DNA of 64,000 nucleotides from the NCBI RefSeq assembly GCF_004151275.2, contig NZ_CP130821.1, forward strand, positions 868,001-932,000. The letters run 5' to 3'. Below are positions 42,540 through 51,944 of the stretch, piece after piece. The position numbers were made by a program, and so were the translations under genes. Below the pieces are notes generated by a model that was not told the DNA's origin, did no database searches, and was given only the letters and a program-made list of their open reading frames with translations. This stretch comes from Flavobacterium dauae. Lineage in GTDB: Bacteria > Bacteroidota > Bacteroidia > Flavobacteriales > Flavobacteriaceae. The stretch's first letter is position 1, and each line of letters opens with the position of its first letter.

Positions 42540-42680
42540 TGCAAAACGGATTTTTCTGAACTCCTGTTCAGAGCAAGTTATGTCCTGAGGTCCTCGAAAT
42601 GAATTTCCGTACCTCTGAACAACTTGCCCTTGCAGGGGGCTGGAAACGGCTCCGAAGTCGCTCGTTTGTGTAAAATTAAA
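42540..42680 (+). other. Candidate origin of transfer (oriT) region
   Basis: The segment contains GTTCAGAGCAAGTTATGTCC and CTCTGAACAACTTGCCCTTG, sharing the blocks CAGAG/CTCTG and AAGTT/AACTTG, then GCAGGGGGCTGGAAACGGCT. It sits directly upstream of the mobA-mobB pair, the usual oriT location in Bacteroidota mobilizable elements. The nick site is not identified. Confidence 0.4.
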
Positions 42681-42692
42681 AATGGATTTATT

Positions 42693-43127
42693 ATGGAAGA
42701 GAAGAACAGAAAACAGATTAGGAAAACAGGAAGAAAACCAAAGATTGACCCTGCGGTCAATAGGTATTCCATTAACCTGAATGCGGAGGACAATGCCAAA
42801 TTTCTTGCACTCTTTGACCAGTCAGAAATGAAAGTCATTGCTCATTTTATCACAGCCTGCATCTTTCAGAAGACGGTAAAGACCGTCAAAATTGATATGG
42901 ATGCCATCGAGTATCACGAAAAACTGACCCGATTTTTTAGCCAGTTCCGATCAATCGGAACAAATTACAATCAGATTGTGAAGATATTGTACCACAATTT
43001 TTCCGAGAAAAAAGCAGGAACATACCTGTTTAAATTGGAAAAGAAAACCATAGAATTGGTACAAGTTACTAAAGAAGTCATCCGTTTGACACAGGAGTTT
43101 GAAGAGAAGTATTTGAAAAAAGAGTAA
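42693..43127 (+). CDS. mobA: Mobilization accessory protein MobA
   Basis: From the ATG at 42693 the protein has 144 residues (MEEKNRKQIRKTGRKPKIDP). The frame from 42624 has no support. It has a basic N-terminus, a ribbon-helix-helix-like start (VNRYSINLNAEDNAKFLALF) and a helical C-terminus with FRSIGTNYNQIVKILYHNF, typical of MobA/MobC-type relaxosome proteins. It should bind oriT and help the relaxase, whose gene starts 5 bp downstream. Confidence 0.85.
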   Translation: MEEKNRKQIRKTGRKPKIDPAVNRYSINLNAEDNAKFLALFDQSEMKVIAHFITACIFQKTVKTVKIDMDAIEYHEKLTRFFSQFRSIGTNYNQIVKILYHNFSEKKAGTYLFKLEKKTIELVQVTKEVIRLTQEFEEKYLKKE

Positions 43128-43131
43128 AGTT

Positions 43132-44394
43132 ATGATTGCAAAAATTGGAAAGGGAAGCAATATGTACGGTGCAATTTTGTACAATCAGCAGAAAGTGGAC
43201 AATGAAAACGGGGCAGTTTTGTTATTGAACAAGATACCCGATACAGTGGACGGAAGGTATTCTGTAGCCTATTTTAATAAATGCTTTGAGCCGTATCTAT
43301 CGGCAAATATCAAAACGGAAAAGACAGTAAGGCATATTTCACTGAACCCAGATCCTTCGGATAAGGTCAGCGATGAACAGTTTATGGAAATGGCACAGGA
43401 GTATATGGAAAGTATGGGGTATGGTAATCAACCTTATATTGTTTTCAAGCATACGGATATTGACCGAACACATATACACATTGTTTCAACCTGTGTAGGC
43501 ATTGACGGTAAGAAAATCACTGATACTTACGATCATCCACGCTCAATGGCAATTTGTAGGGATTTAGAACAGAAATATAATCTGCAAAAGGTGACCGAAC
43601 AGGAACATAAACAAGCCAACAAAATTTTCAGACCTGTGGATTACCACAAAGGCGACATCAAAAGTCAGATTGCTTCGGTAGTAAGACATCTGCCAAAGCA
43701 TTATAGTTTTTCTACTATGGGAAACTACAATGCTTTGCTATCACTATTCAACATTACAGCGGAAGAAGTCAAAGGAGAGCGGAACGGACAACCTGTAAAC
43801 GGATTGGTGTATGTAGCATTGGATGAGAAAGGAAACAAGGTAAGCAATCCATTTAAAGCATCGCTATTCGGGAAAGATGCAGGCGTGGCACAACTACAAA
43901 AACATTTTGAGCAATCTAACGAGAAAATGAAAACCCACCCTGTAAGGGCTGTTTTGAAAAATACGGTGGAACTTGCCATACATACAACAGGCAATGAAAT
44001 GGAGTTTAAAAAGCAACTTGTAGAACAGGGTATCAGTATGATTGTCCGCCGGAACGAAAGCGGACGGATTTACGGAATGACCTTGATCGACCACGAAAAC
44101 CGAAGTGTTTGGAACGGCTCACAATTAGACAGAAATTTGTCGGCAAACGTATTCAATGATTGGTGGAACAACGGAAACAAACCCGAATTAAAAATACAGG
44201 ACACCCCTGTTTCCAAAACAAACACATCGGACGATTTGCCAATGAAAGACCTTTTTGAGTTTAGTTCACAGGAACATTCCCACAGTTCAGATTTAGGATT
44301 GTTGAGTGTGTTATCTGATACACAAGGAGAGGATTACGAAGAGGAAAAGTTTGCTAATCAGATGAAGAAGAGGTGGAAAAGACGAAAACACTAG
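43132..44394 (+). CDS. mobB: Relaxase MobB (relaxase/mobilization nuclease domain)
   Basis: This 420-residue protein has the relaxase metal site FKHTDIDRTHIHIVST (His107, Asp109, His114, His116) and N-terminal tyrosines (GAILYNQQKV) expected for the nicking residue. A second conserved segment is ARVLKN-like HPVRAVLKNTVELAI. It would nick oriT and lead the strand into the recipient. No coupling protein gene is present, so the element needs a helper for transfer. It is in operon with mobA. Confidence 0.92.
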   Translation: MIAKIGKGSNMYGAILYNQQKVDNENGAVLLLNKIPDTVDGRYSVAYFNKCFEPYLSANIKTEKTVRHISLNPDPSDKVSDEQFMEMAQEYMESMGYGNQPYIVFKHTDIDRTHIHIVSTCVGIDGKKITDTYDHPRSMAICRDLEQKYNLQKVTEQEHKQANKIFRPVDYHKGDIKSQIASVVRHLPKHYSFSTMGNYNALLSLFNITAEEVKGERNGQPVNGLVYVALDEKGNKVSNPFKASLFGKDAGVAQLQKHFEQSNEKMKTHPVRAVLKNTVELAIHTTGNEMEFKKQLVEQGISMIVRRNESGRIYGMTLIDHENRSVWNGSQLDRNLSANVFNDWWNNGNKPELKIQDTPVSKTNTSDDLPMKDLFEFSSQEHSHSSDLGLLSVLSDTQGEDYEEEKFANQMKKRWKRRKH

Positions 44395-44510
44395 TACTAA
44401 TAAAATATTCACTCATGATTCATAAACTTCTTTCGCAGATGTTATAATAAATTGGTACAATAAACTTAAAACAGCTATAATAATTGTAAATTCGCATATA
44501 ACAATTTAGC

Positions 44511-45854
44511 TTGAACGTGGGCAGAGTATTAATAATAGACGATGAGGAAAAATTGAGAAACCTCCTTTCAAAAATAATTGGTTTTGAAGGTTTTGAGGTT
44601 TTTCAGGCATCCAATATCAAATCGGGTTTACAAAGGTTAGAAGCAGAAGAAATAGATGTTATTATCTGCGATGTCAAGCTTCCTGATGGAAGCGGTGTGG
44701 ACACCGCAAAACTGATTAAAGAAAAATTCACATCAGTAGAAGTTATTCTGCTGACCGCCTACGGCAATATACCGGATGGCGTACAAGCTATTAAGAACGG
44801 TGCGTTCGATTATATAACCAAAGGTGATGATAACAATAAGATTATTCCACTTCTTTATAAAGCCAGTGAAAAGGTAGCTTTAAACAAAAGAGTTCAACAA
44901 TTAGAAAAGCAGTTAGGCAAAAAATATTCCTTTGATAAAATTATCGGTACATCAAAGCCAATCCTAAAAGCAATTGAATTGGCTAAAAAAGTCGCACCAA
45001 AAGATACAACAGTATTATTAACCGGAGAAACAGGAACTGGTAAGGAGGTTTTTTCACAGGCCATTCATCAAGGTAGCCCGAGAGCAAACCAAAATTTTGT
45101 TGCGATAAACTGCTCTGCATTTAGTAAAGAGCTCTTAGAAAACGAATTATTTGGTCACAAAGCGGGTTCATTTACAGGTGCTAATAAAGATCAAAAAGGA
45201 CTTTTTGAGGAGGCTCATAATGGAACCATATTCTTGGATGAAATAGGAGAAATGGCTATGGACTTGCAAGCTAAAATTTTACGTGTATTAGAAACGGGTG
45301 AATTTTTGCGTGTTGGTGATGCCAAACCCATAAAAGTCAATGTGCGTGTAATCGCTGCAACTAATCGAAATCTGGAAAACGAAATTGAGTTAGGTCATTT
45401 CAGAAGTGATTTGTTTTACAGACTTTCTGTATTTGGTATAGAACTTCCATCTTTGAGAGAGCGTGTAAAAGACATCAAATTGTTGGCACAGTATTATGCC
45501 GATCTTTTTGCAATCAAATCCAATAGAAAGCCATTAGCCCTATCTGAGGATTATGTTACAGCGTTGGAAAACAATCCCTGGAAAGGAAATATACGCGAGT
45601 TGAAAAACGTGATTGAAAGAAGCGTGATTTTAGCGGATGATGACCTGCTTGACTTAGATACGCTGCCGGTAGACCTTCAATATGCAAAATCAAATGCAAA
45701 ACAATTGTCTGCATTTTCTATGGCCAGTGCAGAGAAACTGCACATTCAGAAAATACTAAATCATACCAATGGAAATAAAGCAGAAACAGCTCGCTTGTTA
45801 GAAATCGGGATTGCAACCCTTTACCGAAAAATGGAGTTGTATAAACTTCAGTAG
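44511..45854 (+). CDS. Sigma-54-dependent response regulator (NtrC/RteB type)
   Basis: This 447-residue protein has a receiver domain (VLIIDDEEKL; phospho-acceptor Asp54 in ICDVKLPDGSG), an AAA+ domain (GETGTGKEVFSQAI; sigma-54 contact loop GSFTGA instead of GAFTGA; LFEEAHNGTIFLDEIGEMAM) and a C-terminal Fis-type HTH (NKAETARLLEIGIATLYRKM). Start: an in-frame stop lies 12 bp upstream, so the gene must begin at TTG 44511 or GTG 44517. AATTGT...ACAATT upstream (44483-44506) is a possible operator. It probably pairs with the kinase at 59706 and controls the Kdp/Trk block; a CTnDOT RteB role is also possible. Confidence 0.9.
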   Translation: MNVGRVLIIDDEEKLRNLLSKIIGFEGFEVFQASNIKSGLQRLEAEEIDVIICDVKLPDGSGVDTAKLIKEKFTSVEVILLTAYGNIPDGVQAIKNGAFDYITKGDDNNKIIPLLYKASEKVALNKRVQQLEKQLGKKYSFDKIIGTSKPILKAIELAKKVAPKDTTVLLTGETGTGKEVFSQAIHQGSPRANQNFVAINCSAFSKELLENELFGHKAGSFTGANKDQKGLFEEAHNGTIFLDEIGEMAMDLQAKILRVLETGEFLRVGDAKPIKVNVRVIAATNRNLENEIELGHFRSDLFYRLSVFGIELPSLRERVKDIKLLAQYYADLFAIKSNRKPLALSEDYVTALENNPWKGNIRELKNVIERSVILADDDLLDLDTLPVDLQYAKSNAKQLSAFSMASAEKLHIQKILNHTNGNKAETARLLEIGIATLYRKMELYKLQ

Positions 45855-45897
45855 CAGTTTGATATCTAATGCATTTTTGATTGAGAAATAATATAGG

Positions 45898-46590
45898 CTA
45901 TTCATATTTTACTTTTGCAAATCTTTGCAGATCTTCATTATTACCATAAATAACGATGATATCATTTTTTTGTAGCATGGTAGTCGGTTCCGGAATTCCT
46001 TGTACGTTAGCAACGGTTTTGCTTCTTCCTAAGAAGCTTTTCTCTTGGGCATCTCTGATAATCGTCAGAATTAACACATTATGCAATTCTCTGAATTTTA
46101 CTTCTTCTATGGTTTTTCCAATGTATTTTTCCGGCACCACAATCTCTACAATACTATAACTTTTGTTCAGGTCAAAAGAGTCTATAACTCCTTTTAAACA
46201 TAGTTTTTTAGCCCATCTTTCAGCCGTTTCTTCTTCCGGACGCACAATTTCGTTAACGCCTATAGCTTGTAGAACACTTTCGTGAAGTGGATTAATGGCA
46301 CGACTGATCAATCGTTTTATACCCAGATTTTTAAAATGTGCTGTGACCATGATATTTGCACCTTCGTCTTCACCAATACAAACCATCACGATATCCGTAT
46401 TCTTCAGCGGCAAATGAGTAATGGCTGATTGATCTGTAGCATTCATACAGATGGTGTGAGACAATTTATCTTTTAATGCTACAACTTTTTCCGAGCGTGA
46501 ATCCACACCGATAACTTCATTTCCTTGTTGGGTTAGTTTTTCTGCCAATGAGCCTCCAAAATTTCCCAATCCTATAATTATAAATTTCAT
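45898..46590 (-). CDS. trkA: Potassium uptake regulatory subunit TrkA
   Basis: This 230-residue cytoplasmic RCK protein has a Rossmann NAD site (IIGLGNFGGSLAEKLTQQGN, then VIGVDSRSEKV) and an RCK_C domain (about 135-225, SIVEIVVPEKYIGKTIEEVK). It gates the TrkH/KtrB channel encoded 13 bp upstream on the same strand. A single RCK module makes it KtrA-like in size. Confidence 0.94.
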   Translation of the reverse strand: MKFIIIGLGNFGGSLAEKLTQQGNEVIGVDSRSEKVVALKDKLSHTICMNATDQSAITHLPLKNTDIVMVCIGEDEGANIMVTAHFKNLGIKRLISRAINPLHESVLQAIGVNEIVRPEEETAERWAKKLCLKGVIDSFDLNKSYSIVEIVVPEKYIGKTIEEVKFRELHNVLILTIIRDAQEKSFLGRSKTVANVQGIPEPTTMLQKNDIIVIYGNNEDLQRFAKVKYE

Positions 46591-46603
46591 TTCAATTTTT
46601 CTT

Positions 46604-48343
46604 TTAGTTGATTAATATTTCATCCGATGGATAATGGTAATTTCCCTGTCTGACCTTTTTAAAAAAGGCAATCAGAATGGTTAACATACTTACCCTTCCT
46701 ACGAACATAGTTCCAATAAGAACCAATTTACTTTCACTACTTAAATCTCCGGTTATTCCTAAACTAAGCCCAACAGTGCTATAAGCTGAGAAGCTTTCAA
46801 ATGCGATATCCAAAAGAGGTACATGATTATCATAATGAGAAATCAGATAAACACTTATTCCTATTACCAATAAGGATAGACTCATTACCGCAAAAGCTCT
46901 TCTAACCGAGATATCAGCAATCTCTCTTCTGAAGACTTCTATCCTGGTTTTTCCTTTTGCAAGACTAAAATAGTTTAAAGTAGCAATGGCAAACGTACTT
47001 GTTTTAATTCCACCACCAGTTGAAGCCGGAGATGCACCTACCCACATTAAAAAAATGATGATAATGATGGAAGAAAAGTGCATTTGGCTAAAGTCTATCG
47101 AATTAAAACCCGCCGTTCTGGGTGTAGTTGCTGTAAATAATGCCGTAACAACCTTTCCCAAACCTTGATGATTTCCAAGTACATTGTAATATTCTTTGAT
47201 GTAGATAATGACGGTTCCTAAAACAATCAATATGAAAGTGGTCAATAAATTTATCTTATTACTCAAGGTTAAAATCCATGGACGGTAATTGTTCTTTTTC
47301 TCTACAAACCAAAGAATATATCTGGATATTAGATGTTTAATATATCGAACGGAATTAATAACAATCGGAAAACCTAAACCTCCGAATACAAAGATGATGA
47401 CAATAATGAACTGTAAGGGATAATTATACACATAACTGTCTTCCATCATTCCATTGGGTAAAGTCGAAAATCCCGCATTACAGAATGCAGATATAGAATG
47501 AAACACAGAAAAATAAACTCTTTCTGAAAAGGACGGAATTAAAGCTTTATCCAAATTAAAGAAAATAAATATAGCTCCAATAAACTCTATTAAAAAAGTA
47601 ATGGTTAAAATCCTCTTTACCGTTGTAAAAACCTCGCCTATTTTCTCAGAATTGGTCATATCACTCAATGCCAATTGATTTTCGTAAGTAGATCCACCTT
47701 TGAAGAAGTAACTGAAGTAACTGGCAAATGTAAGGATCCCTAATCCACCAGCTTGGATCAATAGCATGATTAAGGTTTGCCCAAAAGCTGTAAAATAACT
47801 GCTCGTATCGACCACTATTAATCCCGTTACGCACACTGCACTGGTAGAAGTGAATAGAGCATCCACAAAGCTTATACCTTGATAGGTTGCATTAGGCAGC
47901 ATTAATAGTAAGGCTCCCACGACAATTAATCCCATGAAGCTGATGATAAATAATTGGGCAGGATTGAGTAAAGAACGCTTATAGCTCAAACGCGGGCGTG
48001 TAAATTCCCGTATCAATTTTAAGATAACAGCCAACCGTATCCAATGGGTTATTTCTGAGATTCCCCCTGTTGATAATTGTTTGTATAAGCAATAAAACAC
48101 AAACAAAACACTCAATGTATCAAAGATAAAAACACTTAATATGAATTCTTTTCGATGATAATAGTATTTCAAAACAGTATAAAAAACACCAATAACCAAT
48201 ACAAACAGATACAAAGAAATGATACTTAATTGTAAGGTTGGGTTTAGTATAAAACCGTAATCAGCTATTAGTGCTGTAAGTGCAACCAAGTGTAATACAA
48301 CAATGAGCTGTTGTATCCATTTGGCATATAAAAACTCTTTCAT
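46604..48343 (-). CDS. trkH: Potassium transporter TrkH/KtrB
   Basis: This 579-residue membrane protein has four pore-loop repeats with the selectivity glycines (FTSTSAVCVTGL, SISAFCNAGFSTL, TTPRTAGFNSID, FSAYSTVGLSLG). The N-terminus has extra hydrophobic segments (IVVLHLVALTALIADYGFIL) not in basic KtrB, common in Bacteroidota homologs. It forms a K+ uptake channel with TrkA. Confidence 0.94.
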   Translation of the reverse strand: MKEFLYAKWIQQLIVVLHLVALTALIADYGFILNPTLQLSIISLYLFVLVIGVFYTVLKYYYHRKEFILSVFIFDTLSVLFVFYCLYKQLSTGGISEITHWIRLAVILKLIREFTRPRLSYKRSLLNPAQLFIISFMGLIVVGALLLMLPNATYQGISFVDALFTSTSAVCVTGLIVVDTSSYFTAFGQTLIMLLIQAGGLGILTFASYFSYFFKGGSTYENQLALSDMTNSEKIGEVFTTVKRILTITFLIEFIGAIFIFFNLDKALIPSFSERVYFSVFHSISAFCNAGFSTLPNGMMEDSYVYNYPLQFIIVIIFVFGGLGFPIVINSVRYIKHLISRYILWFVEKKNNYRPWILTLSNKINLLTTFILIVLGTVIIYIKEYYNVLGNHQGLGKVVTALFTATTPRTAGFNSIDFSQMHFSSIIIIIFLMWVGASPASTGGGIKTSTFAIATLNYFSLAKGKTRIEVFRREIADISVRRAFAVMSLSLLVIGISVYLISHYDNHVPLLDIAFESFSAYSTVGLSLGITGDLSSESKLVLIGTMFVGRVSMLTILIAFFKKVRQGNYHYPSDEILIN

Positions 48344-48360
48344 TTAAAAATTCTCTCAGG

Positions 48361-49668
48361 CTATTCGGATTGGGTGTCTTGTAATATCAGTGTATTATCA
48401 ACATTAAGCCGCTCGTTCAGCCATTTTTTCATTTTCGATTTATCAATTTCTTTTGTCCCTTTCTCCAAATGATATAACACCAACCATTCAACTTTGGCAC
48501 TATCTGTTCCTGAAAATTTTTCTATTTTACCAAGAGACACATCTTTCAGTTCAGGGAAAAGAACGTTCAGTTCTCTAACAAGTCCTGGTTCATTTACTTT
48601 ATATTTATTCAGTTCTTGTCGAAGGTTGTTGATGGTCACATCTTTTTCTGACAAAGAAGCATCCTGCTTATTCAGTTCACTGAGTATCTCCGACTTAAGA
48701 TCTGCATCATCCTGTCTGAAATTCAGCATCGTATTATGAATACCTCTTTCATCCAGTAATCGGTTATACATTTCCATTTCTTCTTTGCTGAGTTTTTTAT
48801 TCAGAAATGCCAGATCCACCTTTTTTGGATTGGAATTATAATTCAGTTTTTTGTAAATCACCGTATATCCTCTGCTACTGAATTCAGAATTGATGAATTC
48901 TTCAACGGTTTTAGTAAACTTCTTTTCTTCAAATAGATTATACGCCAGATAAAAACTGGGGATGATCATAATCATCATCAAGGTGGTAATTCCGTACCGG
49001 ATGCGTTTTTCATTCTTTGGTTCAATCGTAGCAGAAGCAGGATATTTTAAATATTTGATAACTAAAAACGTGGCAATACAAATAAAAAAACAGTTGATGG
49101 TGTACAGGTAAAACGCCCCAAAGAAATAGCTAAAATTAAAGGTAGCCAGTCCATACCCTGCCGTACACAATGGAGGCATTAAAGCCGTAGCAATGGCTAC
49201 ACCGGGAATGGGATTTCCTTTTTCTACCCTTGTGATGGCAATAACACCTACTAAACCTCCAAAAAAAGCGATCAATACATCATAAATATTCGGAGAAGTT
49301 CGGGCTAATAATTCGGATTGCACATCTTTGAATGGACTGATATAAAAGTAAAAGGCTGAGACCAATAAACTAACTACAGTTGCTATTAAAAGATTTTTAA
49401 TAGATTTCCGTAAGAGTAAAAAATTGTACGTTCCCAATGCAAATCCTGCTCCTAAAATAGGCCCCATCAAAGGAGATATCAACATGGCTCCAATAATCAC
49501 AGCTGTTGAATTGACATTTAATCCAACAGAAGCGATAAGGATAGCACAAGCCAATATCCATAGGTTAGATCCCCTGAAAGAAATGTTAGCGGTTACATTT
49601 TCTAAAACTTTCTGTTTATCTTCTTCACCGTTGTGCAGATTGATAAAATCCCATAATTTATTGCTCAT
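48361..49668 (-). CDS. DUF389 (TIGR00341) membrane protein
   Basis: This 435-residue protein has about six membrane segments in the first 230 residues (ACAILIASVGLNVNSTAVII with GAMLISPLMGPILGAGFALG, the DUF389 signature) and a soluble, charged C-terminal half (230-435). The family has no firm function. Placement between trkH and nhaA suggests a role in ion balance; this is inference. Gaps to its neighbours are 17 and 13 bp, so the four minus-strand genes form one operon. Confidence 0.9.
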   Translation of the reverse strand: MSNKLWDFINLHNGEEDKQKVLENVTANISFRGSNLWILACAILIASVGLNVNSTAVIIGAMLISPLMGPILGAGFALGTYNFLLLRKSIKNLLIATVVSLLVSAFYFYISPFKDVQSELLARTSPNIYDVLIAFFGGLVGVIAITRVEKGNPIPGVAIATALMPPLCTAGYGLATFNFSYFFGAFYLYTINCFFICIATFLVIKYLKYPASATIEPKNEKRIRYGITTLMMIMIIPSFYLAYNLFEEKKFTKTVEEFINSEFSSRGYTVIYKKLNYNSNPKKVDLAFLNKKLSKEEMEMYNRLLDERGIHNTMLNFRQDDADLKSEILSELNKQDASLSEKDVTINNLRQELNKYKVNEPGLVRELNVLFPELKDVSLGKIEKFSGTDSAKVEWLVLYHLEKGTKEIDKSKMKKWLNERLNVDNTLILQDTQSE

Positions 49669-49681
49669 TTGCTTACAACGT

Positions 49682-51013
49682 TTACAGTTGCTTTTTAGAC
49701 TGCTTACTCAGCACGTAATAACCCAATACACCGCCAATAATAGAAGCTGCAAAAATTCCAATCTTCGCCTGTGTCATGTATTCCTCATGCGAGAACGCCA
49801 AAGAAGTTACAAATAACGACATCGTAAAACCTATAGAAGCCAGTAAACCTAGTCCAAACAGGTTTCTTACATTCATTCCTTCTGGAAAAGGAGCCACTTT
49901 CAGCATCACCAAAAGCAATGTAAAACCAACCACGCCAACAACCTTACCGACCAAAAGACCTAAGGCAACACCCAACGCTACATTGGTACTGAATAAATGT
50001 TCCATATCGATAGCCAATGAAACACCGGCATTTGCTAAAGCGAAAATAGGGATGATTAAGAAGGTCACCATGGGATGCATTGCATGTTCTAATCGTTGCA
50101 ATGGCGGAGTTGCTGCTACCGTACTATTTTGAATTTCTTCCAGAATATGTAATTGCTCATTTGTCAAAGTAGGTTTGCTGTTATCCGGGTCAATGCCCTT
50201 AAACTTGTCTAAAAGTTTTTGGATATTATTACTGAATATTTTCTCATTGATTTTCACATCTGCCGGAATGGTAAATGCTGCTAAAACAGCTGCGATAGTG
50301 GCGTGTACACCCGAAAGTAAAAAAGTTGTCCAAACACCGCCAATTCCTAAAATGGCATAGAATAAAATGCTTCTTACTCCCATTTTATTACCGATATACA
50401 TCGTCAAAAGCACCAAAGCACCGATAATGAGATGGAACATGGAGATATCTGAAGTATAGAAAAAAGCGATAACCAAAACAGCACCTAAGTCATCAACAAT
50501 AGCTAAAGCAGTTAAAAAAACTTTTAGTGTAAGCGGAATTCTGTTTCCCAATAAATAAAGCACTCCTAACGCAAAGGCTATATCTGTTGCCATTGGAATT
50601 CCCCAACCGCTGTGCACTTCTCCTGTTGGATTCAAGAATAAATAAATCGCAGCCGGCACAGCCATTCCTCCAAATGCAGCAGCGATGGGTAATAAAGCTT
50701 TTCGTGGATTGGATAACTCTCCCCCAACGATTTCTCTTTTTAGTTCTAAACCCACTACAAAGAAAAATATAGCCATCAAACCATCATTGATCCAATGATG
50801 AAGATTGTATTCAAAATACGTGCTTCCGTCTAACTGAAGTCCAAATTTATGTTCCAGAACATGATGGTACTCTTCAGCTAAAGGCGAATTGGCTAATATC
50901 AATGCAATCACCACACTGATTCCTAATACAATGCCACCTGCTTTTTCATTTTTAATAAAGCTTTGAATGGGTGATACGATTTTCTCAATAGGAGTCTTTT
51001 TTAATTTATTCAT
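49682..51013 (-). CDS. nhaA: Na+/H+ antiporter NhaA
   Basis: This 443-residue protein shows the 12-segment NhaA layout. ALAIVDDLGAVLVIAFFY carries the two adjacent Asp residues that bind Na+ and H+. ATDIAFALGVLYLLG and a TIAAVLAAFTIPADVKINEK loop are typical; a cytoplasmic loop (about 240-300) is longer than in E. coli. It exchanges internal Na+ for external H+. It is the first gene of the minus-strand nhaA-DUF389-trkH-trkA operon and is divergent from the kdp block. Confidence 0.95.
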   Translation of the reverse strand: MNKLKKTPIEKIVSPIQSFIKNEKAGGIVLGISVVIALILANSPLAEEYHHVLEHKFGLQLDGSTYFEYNLHHWINDGLMAIFFFVVGLELKREIVGGELSNPRKALLPIAAAFGGMAVPAAIYLFLNPTGEVHSGWGIPMATDIAFALGVLYLLGNRIPLTLKVFLTALAIVDDLGAVLVIAFFYTSDISMFHLIIGALVLLTMYIGNKMGVRSILFYAILGIGGVWTTFLLSGVHATIAAVLAAFTIPADVKINEKIFSNNIQKLLDKFKGIDPDNSKPTLTNEQLHILEEIQNSTVAATPPLQRLEHAMHPMVTFLIIPIFALANAGVSLAIDMEHLFSTNVALGVALGLLVGKVVGVVGFTLLLVMLKVAPFPEGMNVRNLFGLGLLASIGFTMSLFVTSLAFSHEEYMTQAKIGIFAASIIGGVLGYYVLSKQSKKQL

Positions 51014-51331
51014 CTTTCTTTGCTTATCCCTCTGATTTATGCTGAAAAATGACTTAGAAACCAGTCATTTTATGATTAATAAAGTACAAAAATATAAAAT
51101 TAAAAACGATTCCCCATATTAATCAAGGTGATATAGTCCTTTAGAATTTCGCTCGTTATCCCCAAAAAATCTGTGCTCTTATCAAAATGATAATCATCCT
51201 ATCATTTTGATAAGGTTTTTGTTTCAATAAATTCCGTGAGATCGGAATAAAATATTGATTTTCAATTTATTATGACTTGTGAAATTCTATTGGAATAAGT
51301 TTTGGCATAGAGGATATAAAAGAAATTAAAA
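51014..51331. other. Divergent control region between nhaA and the kdp block
   Basis: This 318-bp region holds no credible gene. AAAATGACT and AGTCATTTT (51044-51069) form a hairpin close to the nhaA start. A second inverted repeat lies at 51181-51211. TATTTTTG read on the minus strand at 51087-51094 may be the nhaA -7 element. I found no clear -24/-12 sigma-54 site; TGGCATAGAGGATATA at 51302-51317 has only the -24 half. Confidence 0.5.
51181..51211. promoter_or_regulatory. 12-bp inverted repeat, candidate operator
   Basis: ATCAAAATGATA and TATCATTTTGAT are separated by 7 bp. It sits midway between the divergent nhaA and kdp-side genes, the right place for an operator of the sigma-54 regulator or RteC. 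Confidence 0.45.
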
Positions 51332-51475
51332 ATGAGGAAAAGAAATGTCAAATGGAAACAGCAGAAAGAACCGCCTTCGTTTCCAAAATGGCTAAAATCA
51401 TACCACTTATTGCTTTTCGCATTTATTGTGGTTATGATTTTTGGAGCAATTATGAAGCACATTAGTACCACTTAA
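51332..51475 (+). CDS. Single-span microprotein 1 (47 aa)
   Basis: This 47-residue protein starts MRKRNVKWKQQKEPPSFPKW, a basic cytoplasmic part, and continues into one membrane helix (YHLLLFAFIVVMIFGAIM). It is the first gene of the kdp-side transcript. No family is recognised. A start with the basic stretch inside and a short tail outside fits the positive-inside rule. Confidence 0.6.
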   Translation: MRKRNVKWKQQKEPPSFPKWLKSYHLLLFAFIVVMIFGAIMKHISTT

Positions 51476-51487
51476 AAATAAATAAAA

Positions 51488-51571
51488 ATGATAACAATAG
51501 TTTTAGTACTCGCAGGTTTAGCCTGTTTCGGTCTGTTCATTAAGTCAATTGACTTCTTTGAGAAAATCTAA
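51488..51571 (+). CDS. Single-span microprotein 2 (27 aa)
   Basis: This 27-residue protein (MITIVLVLAGLACFGLFIKS then IDFFEKI) is almost all membrane helix. Its size resembles KdpF-type peptides, but the true KdpF lies at 52618. It is 12 bp after microprotein 1 and 6 bp before the first DUF7674-like gene. Confidence 0.55.
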   Translation: MITIVLVLAGLACFGLFIKSIDFFEKI

Positions 51572-51577
51572 AATAAA

Positions 51578-51937
51578 ATGAAAACAAAAATCATAAATAC
51601 GATACAACAATGGGCTCCTGAAGCCGCAAGACTCATTCCTGATTTGGATACTTTGGACGATTCTATTGCAGACTATCTGCTACTGCATAAACTGGCAGAA
51701 GTTTGTTCACAAAAAATAGGTTCTGGATTAGAAGATGAATTAGAGCGTGTTCAAGAGATAGCCAAAGTTATAAATCTTTTGTATCAAGGAGGAAATCAAT
51801 ACACGCGGAATGCCATTGAAAATGAGTTTCTGACAGCGCTATCTTTTGAAGAAAGCCCAGGAAGCCTAAAAAAACATATGGATTTATTTCCGATCGAATT
51901 ACGGAAAGGGTATATCAAAACCATTTTAGAAAACTAA
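51578..51937 (+). CDS. DUF7674-like protein, paralog 1
   Basis: This 119-residue soluble helical protein contains YLLLHKLAEVCSQKIGSGLE and YQGGNQYTRNAIENEFLTAL, with a helical end (DLFPIELRKGYIKTILEN). It is homologous to the product of 52238 (matching GN-x-Y-x4-IEN-x-F). I recall the family as DUF7674, often near kdp genes in Bacteroidota. Function is unknown. Confidence 0.75.
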   Translation: MKTKIINTIQQWAPEAARLIPDLDTLDDSIADYLLLHKLAEVCSQKIGSGLEDELERVQEIAKVINLLYQGGNQYTRNAIENEFLTALSFEESPGSLKKHMDLFPIELRKGYIKTILEN

Positions 51938-51944
51938 TTAAGTA

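Larger units (their letters stand above)
41933..42692. other. Long non-coding repeat region before mobA
   Basis: About 760 bp without a supported gene. Three copies of the 27-bp element repeat (41991, 42348, 42368), a 200-bp stretch dense in short GGTA/TACC motifs (42100-42320) and a candidate transfer origin (42540-42680) lie here. A short ORF on the minus strand (42578-42838) overlaps mobA and is not credible. Confidence 0.6.

Noticed and set aside
42578-42838. Minus-strand frame over the oriT region and mobA start
   Set aside because: It is antisense to mobA and the candidate transfer origin, with no recognisable features.
51302-51317. Sigma-54 promoter candidate TGGCATAGAGGATATA
   Set aside because: The -24 half fits but the required GC of the -12 half is missing.
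51262-51471. Minus-strand frame between nhaA and the kdp side
   Set aside because: It is antisense to microprotein 1, which has a clean start, basic N-terminus and single helix in the operon direction.
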